From Anoplolepis gracilipes (taxonomy: Eukaryota > Arthropoda > Insecta > Hymenoptera > Formicidae): 64,000 nt of DNA. Positions 25,120 to 37,611 of this stretch are shown piece by piece (positions within the stretch are counted from its first letter, which is position 1; the number at the start of each line of letters is the position of its first letter). The translations under genes were made by a program, and so were the position numbers. The stretch covers positions 1,425,001-1,489,000 of the forward strand of contig NC_132982.1 in the NCBI RefSeq assembly GCF_047496725.1. The letters run 5' to 3'. The notes below the pieces were generated by a model. It made no database searches and was not told where the DNA came from. It saw only the letters and a list, made by a program, of their open reading frames with translations.

Positions 25120-25183
25120 TCGTTGAATCAAATCCGAGTTTTTTGCTTGCTAGGTGACTGCTCTTATCACTGAACTGTTTAAA
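25120..25183 (-). pseudogene. decayed tRNA-like relic (family P core)
   Basis: On the minus strand it reads CAGTTCAGTGATAAGAGCAG, then AAGCAAAAAACTCGGATTTG, parallel to the A-box and T-arm of the tRNA-like sequences at 55.1, 55.6 and 57.3 kb. Flanking P arms are not recognisable. Acceptor and anticodon stems are broken. Confidence 0.6.
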
Positions 25184-27960
25184 GATTCCTTCAATACTTT
25201 TCTTTTGACTTACAAATATCTAATAATAATAACGTCATCTTATACCGAGCATGATTTAACAATTAAGAGATTAATATTTTACAAGTTGAGTCACTTAACT
25301 TGACGACCTTAAATAAATCGTAAAATGCTTGAAGGGAGACATATAGTACAACAGTCATTTTTGCTATCTTGATTTTTTATTGAGACATAAAGATCATATT
25401 CTGTTTTTAGGATGTCCAACATTTCTTTCCGGATTTCGATAGAGTATTCAACGTTGAGTAAAAAAATATTATACTGGATGGGGCATAAAGTTAATAGTTA
25501 GTGAAATAATAAAAGTAAAATAATTTTTATTTCAAGTATTACACGAATTGTCGTTCATTTTCAATGACATTGTGTAACCGATTAATGAACAAAAAATTAA
25601 CAATCTAAAGCGTGGAATTATAGCAACACATGCAGTAATAATGCATTCTCATATATCTTTTGTTATTGATGCTTCGCGAAAACATCAATTTTTACTGCCC
25701 TATATAGAAAATAATCAAGTTAAGTCTGGCGAATAAACTGATCACTTCACCGTTCAATCTACCAATTAAGACTGTCTCTGTTAGTACTCGCCGTTCTTTC
25801 TATGTGCAAGACAATTATACTCTTATTGATATCACATTGTCAAGTGGATTTAATACGATAAATTTTCTAATAAAAGTGATAGTATTTCAGATAGAGAAAC
25901 TTCTGTCCTGATAATAATTCATCAATAAAATACGGTTTAATAATATGATTGTCAATTATTTTATTGGAATATTATGCCCAATCAAACATTCAAACTCCAA
26001 TGTAGTATATGATCAATTGTACGAAACCAATAGAAGTTTTCTATTGACTAATAATGCAGTACTATTGCCATTTTTACACGTGTAATGTATGACTACATAA
26101 GATACAACATACGAATAATTAATAATAGTCTACAATACGCAAGTAATAAAAAAAAATTTATTCTACATTCACAGTACAAGATACAGTTTATTTTATGTTT
26201 TGCGAAAAATTGTGTGAAAACTATTGTTATATTATCAAACTATTATTTTTGTTTCAATACATTTAAATTTTTTAAGTTTTTTTTAATTCTTTTTTATTAT
26301 GTTTATAATAGTATCTAAGAGATTACTATTACCATGTTAATGGTTGCTAAATAAAGATTTGATTGAAGTATAACGTAGACATTTATTAATAAACAAAAAT
26401 CATAAGGTTCTCAATATCAATAAAATATATTAAAAAACTAGCTAATAAGTTTTTAATCAAACAATCTAGAAGTGGTAGTTAGAATCCTCTTTGATAATAG
26501 TTATCCATTTGCTTTTTTATTTGACGTATTTAAAAAAATCACGCTTCAACGGACCTTTCTTAAGAAACAATATGTTTGACATTTTAATTATTAATAATAA
26601 CAAGAACATTAATAACAAAATTTTTTATTTTAATGTTCCATACATATGTGACAGGCATTTCTGATCTTTTCAGACGAGCAATGAGAGACTTTGACAAGAG
26701 AACTTTGCAAATCCAAAAATTCTGATTATGATTAAATTTTCTATATAAAACGGGAAGGGAAAGATAAATTTAGAAATTTTTGTCAGAAAAGTGCGACTAA
26801 AAAACGATCTAAAAAGTAAAACCATGTATGTAGAACGACTTTTTGTTTTTCTTGATATATGTCAAAAATTATTCGAAACATATAACAAACGTTTTATACA
26901 AAAGTTTGATAGTAGACACCTCTATTTAATTATATTAATAAAATGTTGAAAAAATAATTAAAAATTTTTAAAAAAATTTGTTAATGTAATTAAATAAAGA
27001 TATTTTATTATAAAAACTTTTTTATAAAACATTTTTTGATATCTGGAATAATTTTTGAAATATATCGAGAAAGGAAAAAATCGTTATAATTTTATTAAAA
27101 AAAAAATTTGTAATAGCTCGTTGCAAATTCATATTTTTCTTAAAAGAAACTAAGTTAAAAAAAATTTATAATTTTAGTTCTATAGTTTTAAAATAAAAAA
27201 ATAAGGTGTTAATAAACAAACACTAAACATCTCTAATATTTTATCATAAAAAATGATCTTCCCGTAATAGTCGCTTAGAATCTTTTTAACAGTTTTTATT
27301 TTTATCAAAAAGGAAGATTTTCACCAAGTTTTATTGAAATCGGAGGTAAGTCGTTTTTGGAACTGTACTCGAAACTATGTATTATCTTTACATAAATTGA
27401 TTCTTCTCTATTTTTGTGTATAAAAGTATTGAAGTAAGAATCAAAAAATAAATATTTTATGAGATATTTCATAGAGCATATGCAAAATTATGTCGTATTA
27501 AAGGCCGGTATAAAGTTAGCATTTCAAATTAAAAAAATCGAAAGTTTTTCAAGAGTTCTATTTGCACCTAAAATAGTTGTACAGTTTTTGATAGATTTTA
27601 GAAATAGTTTCAAAATACTTAAAAAAAAGCATTTTAAAAATATAAGGTGCCAACTTTCCGTAGCATCGCAACATGCAAAAAAATGCCTTTAAACTATCAT
27701 CTTATAGTTCTCAAAGAGTTTTACAATTCCTGATACATTTAACAATAGTTACGGCCGCTAAATATTCAAAAAAAAATTTTTTTACTCTAGAAACTGACAC
27801 CTTATGTAACGTTAAGAGTGACCCAAACTTTATTGTTTTTAATTTTATAGCTTCGAGCCTTGATACTTACCTCTAGAACTCTTCGAGGTACAAATAGAAC
27901 TGTTATTAAAACTTCGAAATTCCGAAAAAAATTTCAACTCCTCTAGAATTACAAAGAAAG
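25184..27960. other. AT-rich unassigned sequence with a small family-G fragment
   Basis: A fragment at about 27385-27470 (TTTTTGTGTATAAAAGTATT, AAATATTTTATGAGATAT) matches the family-G interior. Short frames at 26085, 27459 and 27673 have AT-driven composition and no recognisable motif. No host gene seen. Confidence 0.45.
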
Positions 27961-28312
27961 GTATGGAAGTGTCCCCCTCTCAGTTTTATGGTTTTTAATG
28001 TACTTTAAAACTGCATAATCAGATTTTTCGAAATCTCCTTTTTTCCTTTCATTTTTTGAAAAATCTGATTATGCAGTTTTAAAGTACATTAAAAACCATA
28101 AAACTTTTATTGGAAACTTTTTTTTATATTTCTTACTATTTCGACGGTATTTGCTCAGAAATATAAAAAGTGATTTTTCTCAAGAGGGTGTTTCACCCCC
28201 TGAACGGCCGTATGGGCACGTATAAAAAAATGCGTGTCTCTTACTTGACCTAGACTACAACATATTCAAAGCGCATTAAAATCGGAGAGGGACACTTTCA
28301 TATTTTTCCTTG
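27961..28312 (-). repeat. dispersed repeat family K, copy 2, with central palindrome
   Basis: It matches copy 1 at 10561 in inverse order, and both its ends are GTATGGAAGTGTCC-like (GGACACTTTCATATTTTTCC at the right). A perfect-looking palindrome at 27986-28104 (TTTATGGTTTTTAATGTACT and inverse) forms the left part, as if one end had folded back and been copied. Confidence 0.7.
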
Positions 28313-29367
28313 TTAGAAATTCTAAGAGCGTATAACTAAAAGTGGCTACAACTTTTTTGTTATTAATTTCATAACTTTAAGTCTTAATAATTATTGATAT
28401 AATTTTTTGGGGTGCAAATAAAACAGTCATCAGAAATTCCGAAAAAATTTCAATTTCTCTAGACTTGAAAATTTTCAGCTTCTTTGTAAAAGAAAAATGA
28501 TAAGATGTTATTATTTTCTATTATTAACTTTTCGTTACTTATAATGTAACTTTTCGTTACGTAAAAATGTCAACAGAAATTATTATTAAGAATTAAAAGT
28601 TTGTAAATAATTATTGTATATTTGTAAAAATTATTGTATATATTAATTTAAAAATTTTTTTTTGTTTTTTAGGTTTTTTTTATAGATGTGTCTTAAAATA
28701 TTAGTGAATAATAATGTAATAATCATTAAAACGGCGTAATATAACTGCAAAACATTATTATATTAGAATACAAAAATAAGTAATTGTTACGTCCTGATGG
28801 TTCCACATTTTCTTCCTTTCACGGGTATAGAATAATAATCAACCCAATTAACGACAAGGAAATGTCGCTCAACAAATGAAATCTTTTTTTGCCGAATAAT
28901 TTTCTAAACATTTCAACACGATGTTTAAACAAGCACGTTGAAGAGATTGGATAACGAAACATTATCAACCTCTTCTGCAAATAAAACTTATAAAACAAAT
29001 GGTAGAATTTTCAACGGAAAAACAGGTAGACACACGATAGACAAGTCACATAACTAACAAATACAGCTGCATAATTTCGAGAAATAAAACAAATGCAGAA
29101 AATTAAAATTCTCTTATCTTTGAAAAATAAATTTTAAGAGCTCATACCAGACTCACCAATCGGCGATAAGTAAAAATAAGGCGAAGAAAGATCCCACCGA
29201 ATGAAGACACAATTTTAATACTAAAATCTTGAAGTACTTCCGTCCCTAAAAAAATTTTAAACACGTCCTTGAGAATTAATATAGAAAGAGAGCATCCGCA
29301 AGAACGAACGCATAATTTTCTTGAGGTTACGAGTTATCATTTTACTCGCGGTTAGACTCAAAAATCA
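28313..29367. other. unassigned sequence
   Basis: AT-rich to 28800, then more balanced composition to 29360 with no accepted gene or repeat. Confidence 0.45.
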
Positions 29368-30102
29368 AAATTTTAACTCAAGGCATTGTAGAGCTGTGAA
29401 TGTTAGATTGACACTAAAACGAAGAATAAATCGTGGATGAGAGAAAACAAAATATGAAATTATACATGTTGTATATTGTGTATTTAATATTAGAAAGTTA
29501 AATTAAGTTGAACAATAGTGCAAAACCGCGTACGTTTCGTTACCATTCATTCATTTTGGTGAACCATTTATTTGTCAGCCGTAAATCCGACAAGACATTG
29601 TGCTAAAAAAGCGAGCTTATTATAGAAACATCAAGTCTGAAGAGATTTCTTAAATATTATACACATGCGATTTTTATATAAGAAATCCAATTAATCCAAT
29701 GATTGTTGCCTGGAACTTCGAAACATCAACAACGAACAATGGACCATGTGATTCCGACATTATTGGTGAACGTATCACACCGAACGATTATAAACAAATT
29801 GCGTTATAGGTTCCGTGACAAATTGTTTATGTTATAATACTTACAATCATGTACCGCTCTGAAACACTGAGTTATCTTCCGTATCGATGTAGTTTATGAT
29901 TGTTTAGCGCTGAAGATGGCTTAAAGACAAGCCGAAACGTACACGGTTTTGCACTATTGTTCAACTTAATTTAACTTTCTAATATTAAATACACAATATA
30001 CAACATGTATAATTTCATATTTTGTTTTCTCTCATCCACGATTTATCCTTCGTTTTAGTGCCAATCTAACATTCACAGCTCTACAATACCTCGAGTTAAA
30101 AT
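29368..30102 (+). mobile_element. fold-back with PLE-type ends
   Basis: Arms of about 170 bp, 29368-29537 and 29934-30102, are nearly exact inverse copies (TGTAGAGCTGTGAATGTTAG, TTAAGTTGAACAATAGTGCA). The right arm is preceded on the plus strand by a hammerhead-like core, the same arrangement as the PLE remnants at 1.3-2.1 kb and 53.4-56.5 kb. The 400-bp interior has no protein motif. I infer a deleted or solo inverted-end derivative of a PLE. Confidence 0.55.
29910..29938 (+). ncRNA. hammerhead-ribozyme-like core
   Basis: CTGAAGA, then GGCTT-AAAGAC-AAGCC (5-bp stem II with a 6-nt loop), then GAAAC. Stem II is perfect. A stem III of the form CGTAC... is possible but not clean. This is the best-preserved copy in the window. 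Confidence 0.5.
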
Positions 30103-30539
30103 ATTGATTTTATTTAGAGCTTACCTACATTTTATTTCAAAAATCAAAGCTTCATCAAGTTCACCGTCCTCTCGAGCGTTGGCAACCTACAAGCCCATTG
30201 CTAATCTTCCAAAGGCCTGAGAAAAGTAGTAAATTGATCTAACGATTTTATTTTACTTTTCCTTTCTCAAACATTTCATTCTTAAAATTTTACCTTCTCA
30301 AGCTCAATGTAAAAGTGCCGAAATCAAATCGAGTCGTCTTTCTCAAGCGAGAGCGTCGTGTGGATAAAACATGTCGTCCATGAACACAATCAAACACTAT
30401 AGTAGTGATATTACTTCTACCGCGATTTTACCACCTTTCTTTTCTCTATTTTAGAATATCCACGTTGCTCTAACCATTTTAAAACCTATTACACACGTAT
30501 TACTATTGGGCTTAAAAATCAAAACGTCTGATTCTAGCA
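30103..30539. other. unassigned sequence
   Basis: Nothing recognised. Confidence 0.5.
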
Positions 30540-31790
30540 TTGAAAGAAATAGCAGAAACTATGATTGTACTGGCCATTGTGGTACTACAACTATACCATC
30601 TACTTCTTTAGCTCTTATCTTTTGTAAAACTCTAGTAATTAAAATAAATGGTGGAAAGGCATAAAAGAAAAATTTATTCCAGTTTATGGTAAAAGCATCA
30701 ACTGCTATTGAATTTGAATATTTTGTACAGGAAACATAATTATATTTTGCGTTAATTCTTGACGCAAATAAATCTATGTCATAATCGAACTTTTTAACAA
30801 TGTTCTGTTAAAAGACTACATTAGATGTTAGATATTTCATACTCAGTTTCTTTCCCTAACTTTCTAGATTCAAAATCTGCCTCGGTATTATTCTTAGAAG
30901 AAATATAGGACGCAAAAATAAATAATTCACATTCTTTATACCATTTCCAAATAGTCTTGACAAGATTACTGAGTTTTTTAAATCTTAAATTACCCATACG
31001 ATTTATATTAGAAATCGCAGCGGTGTTGTCAATTCTTAACAGAATATTATCCTTAAAATTTTTGGCAAGATTTAAGTCCAAAGAAAGCTTATAAAAGTTT
31101 TAAATAATTGATGTGATATAACCTTTCGTCCCACTCCAAAGTTCGTATGTTCTATTATTGTCACACAAAATTTTCCAACGAAAGAAAGAAAAATCTGAAA
31201 AGATAATCAGCTTAATTCACGACTAGTAATACTACAAACTCTACGTAAAATATTTAATTCCCACTAAAAAAAATCATCTTGTAAATCTTGATTTAATTGC
31301 ATAATCACTTCATAATTGCTATTTGACTATAAGAAAGCTAAATATTTTTCTTTTTCGAAATTTTTGAAGTGTGTTCAACTATATTGGATAGCTAAACAAC
31401 ACGATACTAAAGCTTTTATCAGCTGAATAAATTCTCAAATTTTGTATTTTTTCTTTAAAACTATTGATCTGATTGCAAATTTTATGTCTCTTTTTAATAA
31501 ATTCATTAACTTTTTTAAATTAAATATTAATCTACTTGAACCATCTGGTTTAAGAATAAAAAAAAATACTGGATAAAAATTGATCTTCTCGAAAAAGGCA
31601 TTTATTAATAGCTCTGGAAACTAACTTTTCAATATGATCTATAGATATAGTTTTTCTTTAGTGACCATGAAGGTTCTTTTCTTCGGATTGAATTTTGAAT
31701 CACTGATTTAGAGAGAGGAATTTTGTATCCTTTTGTCCAGTCTAAAATTTTGGACTTAGAGGTTAAATTTTTTCCACTTTTCTGAATAAA
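30540..31790 (-). pseudogene. DIRS-type retrotransposon relic (RT, RNase H)
   Basis: Reading on the minus strand, the order matches DIRS-type elements. First comes a WTKGYKIPLSKS block (about 31740-31705), then the start of an RT domain with FFILKPDGSSRLIFNLKK (about 31560-31500). Next is an RNase H-like frame (31081-30821) with ILLRIDNTAAISNINRMG and ASYISSKNNTEADFESRK, carrying the catalytic aspartate and the terminal N..AD..SR motif typical of DIRS1-type RNase H. Last is a downstream block with DAFTINWNKFFFYAFPPF, then GIVVVPQWP. No tyrosine recombinase or terminal repeat is found, and the region is broken by frameshifts and stops. Much of the RT core is missing. DIRS elements normally integrate through a tyrosine recombinase; this copy cannot. 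Confidence 0.72.
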
Positions 31791-32100
31791 ATCTTAATCT
31801 GCCCACTAGACTACTTATTAATGACAGATCATGGTTAGTCATTAACAGAAGCGATTCAAAATAGTGACAGTGTTATTAGGGGGATCTGGAAAATAATTTT
31901 AACAAATTGTTGGAAGAGATTTCAAACGTATTCCGATTGAGTATTCATCGATAGTGATCCAAATCCGATAAAGTTGGTGAAAAACCGGATAAAGTTCTTA
32001 AAGGACTCTACAACAGATCCCTCAAGTCTGCACCATCGAATGGTTTCTACTTTTTTTGACCAACGCTCTCGATCTTGAATTATGGCTGCCGCTTATGTTG
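31791..32100. other. unassigned sequence
   Basis: Possibly the decayed 5' part of the DIRS-type relic, but no motif is visible. Confidence 0.4.
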
Positions 32101-32465
32101 AGCGCTATATGCGGCGCGCGCTTATACGCTAAGCGTTTTTAATTAATATTTTAATAATTATTGCGAAAATCGGAAAATGATACAGGACTTTTATGTTCAG
32201 TTTGACCTGCTCTATCAGCCCTAAAGAGGTGGGGCGATTATTACCGAACATCTTGTACATATGTATAATATTGTTCGCTAGGCGTTTTTAATTAATATTT
32301 TAATAATTATTGCGAAAATCGCAAAATGACCTAATACTTTTTTGTTCAGTTCACTGTACTCTATCCGTTCACGAGCATTGGCTCGTTAGTTATGAGACAC
32401 CCTGTATGTATATATATATATATATATATATATACATACTGGATGGATTAAAATGGTCCCCCCTG

Positions 32466-32523
<58 letters not shown>
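32101..32523. repeat. array of broken MITE ends and (TA)n
   Basis: Two half copies of family I/H in tandem (32125-32255 ending at a degenerate CATCTTGTA, and 32281-32405 ending ACACCCTGTA). Then (TA)n at 32406-32434, a lone right terminus of family G (ACTGGATGGATTAAAATGGT at 32437-32456) and more (TA)n at 32467-32523. The broken ends accumulate at TA-rich sites. Confidence 0.65.
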
Positions 32524-32526
<3 letters not shown>

Positions 32527-33402
32527 GGCGGACCATTTTAATCCATCCAGTCGAATATTTCGAAAACCAAGCCCGGGAGAGAAAAATGTTTCAGACAAAA
32601 GTTGTATGGTTTCGAGGGGGCCATAAGATGGTACCATTAGTTTGACCTTGAAAAGTCATTTGAAGGTCACGTAAAGGTCACTTTAAGTTTTTTAAATGGA
32701 ACACTCTATATATTTTTACATATTCTTGTAGCTCATCTCGAGAGCTTTTCAAAACACTTATGACAAAGTATTTTTCATTAAGTATTTTTTGAGTTATAAG
32801 GCTTCAAAGTTGCAGTATTTTGACATAAAATACAAGATATCTCGTAAAATATTCATTTTTTGATTATCTTACTCTAATACTTTTATGCACAGAATAATTA
32901 GACGAATCAATTGGTGTAAAGAAAACACATAATTATGTTAAAGTAAAAATGTGTAACTGTTAGTTGCAAATTCAGATTTTTACTTTAACATAATTATGTG
33001 TTTTAATTATGCCAATTGATTCGTCTTGTTATTCTGTGCATAAAAGTATTAGAGTAAGATAATAAAAAAATGAATATTTTATGAGATATCTTGTATTTTA
33101 TGTCAAAATACTGCAACTTTGAACCCTTATAATTCAAAACATACTTAATGAAAAATACTTTGTCATAAGTGTTTTGGAAAGCTCTCGAGATGAGCTACAA
33201 GAATATGTAAAAATATATAGGGTGTTTCATTTAAAAAACTTGAAGTGACCTTCACGTGACCTTCAAATGACTTTTCAAGGTCAAACCAATGGTACCATCT
33301 TATGGCCCCCTTGAAACCATACAACTTTTATCTGAAACATTTTTCTCTCCCGGGCTTGGTTTTCGAGATATTCGACTGAATGGATTAAAATGGTCCACCC
33401 TG
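32524..33402. mobile_element. family-G palindromic TA element, copy 2
   Basis: About 879 bp, TA-flanked, starts CAGGGCGGACCATTTTAATC and ends with its near-inverse. Very similar along its whole length to copy 1 at 11968-12843, including the central GTGTAACTGTTAGTTGCAAA loop. High similarity between copies and between arms suggests recent spread. Confidence 0.87.
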
Positions 33403-34143
33403 TATATATATAAATATTTTATATATATAGGGTAAACTAGAGTATAATGGCCATAGACTGTAATTAGGTTGTTATATGAAATGCCCAATTTTATAATATG
33501 AATTATCTGAAGCGTTTTTGTTTGGAAATATTTTTATGTTTACGGATGTGTGAGGTATCGTTTCGAAGTTTGTCATTTGTTCTATTAGAGCTGATCTTAT
33601 TTTTTTGGTTTACGTATCTAATCTCATTTTTGTATGGCTTAAGTTTCGACATGAATTAATGCGATCTTCGAGTACTTTTCTTGTACTACTGGAAAAGTGG
33701 TCAAAATGCTGCAGTAGCTTCGCGGAAACTCAACAAAATGCATTTGACGAAAATACTGTAAATGAATGTACAATTTCACTTTTCTAGTGATATAGAAAAA
33801 CATTTCCACACAAAAACACTTCAGATAATTTATATTATAAAATCGGACATTTCATATGTAACGACTTAATATATTGTATATACATAAATCGATTTGTCGT
33901 AATATGCTGTAAAAAAGATGTAAAGATATGATAGTAAAAAATTGAATAATTTACAAGATTTTTATACTTTGATATGCCGGTATGAAGTTAGCACTCAAAG
34001 CTCTAATCTATTGACTACAGGCTCTAACCTGATGGTGAGCTTGGTTTCAAGAGGCATATAAGCCTTTTTTGTGTAGTTGTAATAAAGCAAATGGTTTTAT
34101 CGTTTGCAGAGATTGAACTTCCTGGTTTTACCAAATCATAAAA

Positions 34144-34179
<36 letters not shown>

Positions 34180-34788
34180 GACAAGGTGTCCCATATTAAG
34201 TTAAACATTTCAATATCTCTTGAACGAAGCGTTTACGAGTATACTTCCAGATAAATTTTGTTTTGTTTTGAGGTCATGAGAAATTCATATTTGAAGTTTG
34301 GCCGTTCAATTCGGGATATAATATAATATAATAAAAAAATAATGATTATGAAGAAATATATTTTAAAATATAATATTGTATAACGTTTATATATTGAGTT
34401 TTCCAAGTTTTTTATAAGTTGTTTTCTACAGAAAAAAAAGATAATTAATAATTTGTAATTATCGTCAAGATATAGTGTTTCTTAAGGTCACGATTTTTTC
34501 TTATTTATTTGCTATATTGATTAGAAAAATGTGCCATTAGAACAAGACGTTCACAAAGAGAAAAAATGTTGTAATATTATCCTTTTCTTTTTTTTACGTT
34601 CCGATTTTTTTATCTTTCTTAATTTGGATAAATTAATCTTTTTACAATATATAGAGACCTACAAATATGTTGAACTCATTTTATAATTAAAAGAATCTTT
34701 ATGATTTCTTAAAATAATGCAAAATTAGAAAACATTATTACAATTTTAACTTATTGATTTATGACTGATTTTTACGCGTATGTTGCAG
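33403..34788. other. unassigned sequence with (TA)n
   Basis: A (TA)n run lies at about 34149-34178. A 60-codon frame at 33605-33787 has no recognised motif. No repeat family assigned. Confidence 0.45.
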
Positions 34789-34833
34789 AGCGTGAAATTG
34801 CAGACGGAGGATTTAGAGGACGGGAGAATTTAG
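34789..34833 (+). other. candidate 45-nt microexon
   Basis: A GC-richer 45-nt segment is bounded by a plausible acceptor (TTTTTACGCGTATGTTGCAG) and donor (TTTAG/GTAAAAA). Its length is a multiple of three, and one of three frames is open (REIADGGFRGRENL). This is weak evidence; splice-like strings arise by chance in AT-rich DNA. Confidence 0.2.
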
Positions 34834-35329
34834 GTAAAAATTATTTATTTTTATCTACATGTTCTTTAATATAGTGGTAAATTGTTTGTATTTTCTTTTA
34901 AAATATATATGTAATAAAATAAATATAATATGATAAAATAAATATAACATATGTATGTGTGTTTTGTATGTGTGTGTGTTTGTACAATTTTAATACAATT
35001 TTTTAGACAAAATGATAAAATTTTGATTTTTAAATATAGAAAAAAATTGATTTATTTTTCATATATTTATATTATGAAACATTTGCAAAAAATTTTTATA
35101 ACGATCCGCTTTTCCACGAATGTTCGAATTAACTAACTGGGATCCAAGCTTTTCGAAGTCCATCTCAAGAAACAAATGTACACAAATATACGTTTTTTCT
35201 TTGAAATTATCTCATAAGAAAAAATTTAATAACATAAATAGTAATCATTTAGATTCCGTGGTTTTAACAACCGTTTACATGGTTACTCTGGAATCAGAGT
35301 AGATAATAATTTTCTTTTCATCGTGTTCA
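34834..35329. other. AT-rich unassigned sequence
   Basis: Nothing recognised. Confidence 0.5.
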
Positions 35330-36480
35330 TGGAAATTCTATGCACTTAAGGATGATCACTTCTTCAACTTGGAACGTACAGTGCTAATGATCATCAGATC
35401 TAAAAGTGAAATACAGAGTTATTTTCAGCACTTTTGTGAATGTGATTTTTATGACCTCTTGTCGTCCTTAGGTTAATTTGCAGGCTTTATAACTGGTTTC
35501 TTGCTTATAGTTTTTTCACTTTGGTCTACTGTAACACATGTAAATCTGCTTACTTAACCAGAAGACAATCGAAAATTTACTCAAAGACTTATCTATGGCT
35601 CTTTGGCATGCCCACAGATCTTTTTCCCTTTGTCTTTAAGATGTCCTCAATCTAGCTTAATATTAAATAGAATTCCCAAGTATTTTAAAATAATAATAGT
35701 AATAGTAATGCTGATATTATTTTGGAACTGTAGCGATTTGGAGCGATTCAATAATTTGTATTTTCTGGTGAAAATTATGATTTGTTTTTGCCACGACAAG
35801 CCTCTTGCCTTGTACAAGGTCTTATATAATGTTAAGACTTTTATCTATGAAATTCCTTAAGAATGTTGACAAAATTGCCTCTCATCACAATGTCATTGAT
35901 GTCATAAAAGGAATAAGCCTGCCTTCTAAAGTTTTATTAGGAATTCATTCATTACCATGCATCACAACAAAAAAGATAGTATTCTCCTGTGTAGGCAGTT
36001 TCTAATTCTCTTAAAGTTACTATAATTGATGTCATTTGCCAATGAACATTTGCTTAATATCCAGTTCATCTTGGGATTTTATGTTTGTGCTTCTTTGATT
36101 GATGCATTAGAGGTACCCTTAAAATACGCTTTCCATACCTAGGAAAATGCTTACAGCGTACTCTTTCTGACCTCGACTGATTTCAATTCTGGTCACGAAG
36201 TGATGTAAGGTCGTTTTAATTAATCTCTTCTTCTTATAGCCATATGATTAGGTCAATGGTTGACTAAGAGGTTTGTTTCCAAAAATTTGTCAATCACCCA
36301 CTTCAACAATTTTATCAGAAAGATTGTTAGACTGATAGACTTGACAGTCTTTAGAATATATAAAGTCATTTTTAGCAGTTTGAAGATAAACACAACTTTA
36401 GTGCCGTGCCAATCTGAAAGATTTAAAAGCTATAGTAGCTAAAGCTATGGCCCTAAAGAATTTGGTTTAGTATAATTTTT
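35330..36480 (-). pseudogene. R1-type LINE reverse transcriptase relic
   Basis: On the minus strand, separated by frameshifts and stops, are pieces that match the RT of R1-like non-LTR retrotransposons in order and spacing. GNFVNILKEF, then KSLNII, then FTRKYK (35774-35757), then about 30 codons later KYLGILFNIKLD (about 35686-35650). In R1-type RTs a VRG.F...L.......AL..V..WC...GL.V...K motif is followed by FTRK and KYLG. The catalytic YADD box is not intact (DIND seen upstream). No endonuclease domain or poly-A tail was identified, and boundaries are approximate. LOA or I-type elements are less likely alternatives. Confidence 0.5.
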
Positions 36481-36629
36481 CTTGGATTAGTACGGATATA
36501 TACTGTCCAGTTTTGGTTCTATCTTAAAGAATCAATTTTTGATTAACATACGCTTATAACTATTTAGACAAAATATTGCGAGAAATTGATTTATGTAAAA
36601 AAATCAAGGTAATTTCATTTAAGAAAACA

Positions 36630-37075
36630 AAATTGACCTGCACGTACAGCCAAGGTCAAACTAATATGCCTATTTTTCGAGCCAAACAACTTTCATCTGA
36701 AAATTTTTTTCTAAAACTTACTGATTTTGAGATAGTCTATAGTGAATTAATCAAAATGAACTATTTTATATGTAAATATATAAATTATAAACATATTAAT
36801 ACGCTTAAATTATTATATATTTTACTACATTAGTATTCTTGTAACTTAGCTCGAGAGCTTTCCAAAACATTATAATAAAATATTTTTTCGTTAAGAACTT
36901 TTCGAGTTATGAGGTTTGAAGGTTCCAATATTTTGACATCAAATACGAAATCTCGTAAAATATTAATTTTTTGATTTTTTTTAAAGAAACAACCACATAT
37001 TTTCTTTATAATTATTATTATGCGCTAAAAAGTAAAATAAGATAATCGAAAAATTCCCGGTACTTTTTGTACACT
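36630..37075. mobile_element. decayed family-G relic
   Basis: Blocks CAAGGTCAAACTAATATGCC, CTCGAGAGCTTTCCAAAACA, ATAATAAAATATTTTTTCGT and ATACGAAATCTCGTAAAATA follow the family-G order with heavy divergence. Confidence 0.55.
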
Positions 37076-37400
37076 CTGTATAATATTATTATATAGATAT
37101 GAAAATATTATTTAAATATATACTTAAATTATAACATAATTAAATATTATTTCCAAAATAATAGTAAAAATTAAAGTTTTTCCGAAAAGTCTCAAGTAAG
37201 ACTTTTCTTGTTTTCTTTATTGAAATTAATGATATATATTTAATAGTTTCCCAAATTAATATTTTATATACATATTTTGCATCATATTTTGATGCTGTGG
37301 AACGTTTGTCTTCTTAGTACTAAAAATGTTTGATGTGACGAAGTCAGCAATATGCGATAATATATTGAAAGAACTCTGCTTGAACAGCTTATTCTTAAGT
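37076..37400. other. AT-rich unassigned sequence
   Basis: Nothing recognised. It precedes a GC-rich island beginning near 37405. Confidence 0.5.
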
Positions 37401-37504
37401 TTTTCCTTTGCGTGATGGTGCGATGTGCCGCGAACATAGCACGGCGTGATGCAGTGCGATCGAGTACACGGGGTCGGTGATCGCGCGGAGAATGCTACGG
37501 AGAC

Positions 37505-37611
37505 ATGCAGGTTGGACGGCTGCGAAATACATCGGCTATCAGGATCCTGAGAGAGGAAGAAGATAGTGAGAATGAAGAAGATCCGAGAGGAGAGATAGAA
37601 GAAGCGAGCAA
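37505..37611 (+). CDS. candidate first coding exon of an unknown host gene
   Basis: A GC-rich island (about 37405-37620) contains an ATG in acceptable context (GGAGACATGC), preceded in frame by TGA 27 nt upstream, so the ATG would be the start. It is followed by 35 open codons rich in acidic residues (REEEDSENEEDPRGEIEE) and then a donor-like AGCAA/GTAAGAG. If unspliced, the frame would stop at TAA immediately after. Splicing here leaves two bases (AA). The next exon-like segment found on this strand, at 57614-57769, begins with T and continues an open frame, so the phases agree. I do not recognise the protein. The purine-rich tract continues to about 37830. This is a hypothesis from composition, splice signals and phase only. 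The segment could instead be untranslated leader. Confidence 0.3.
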
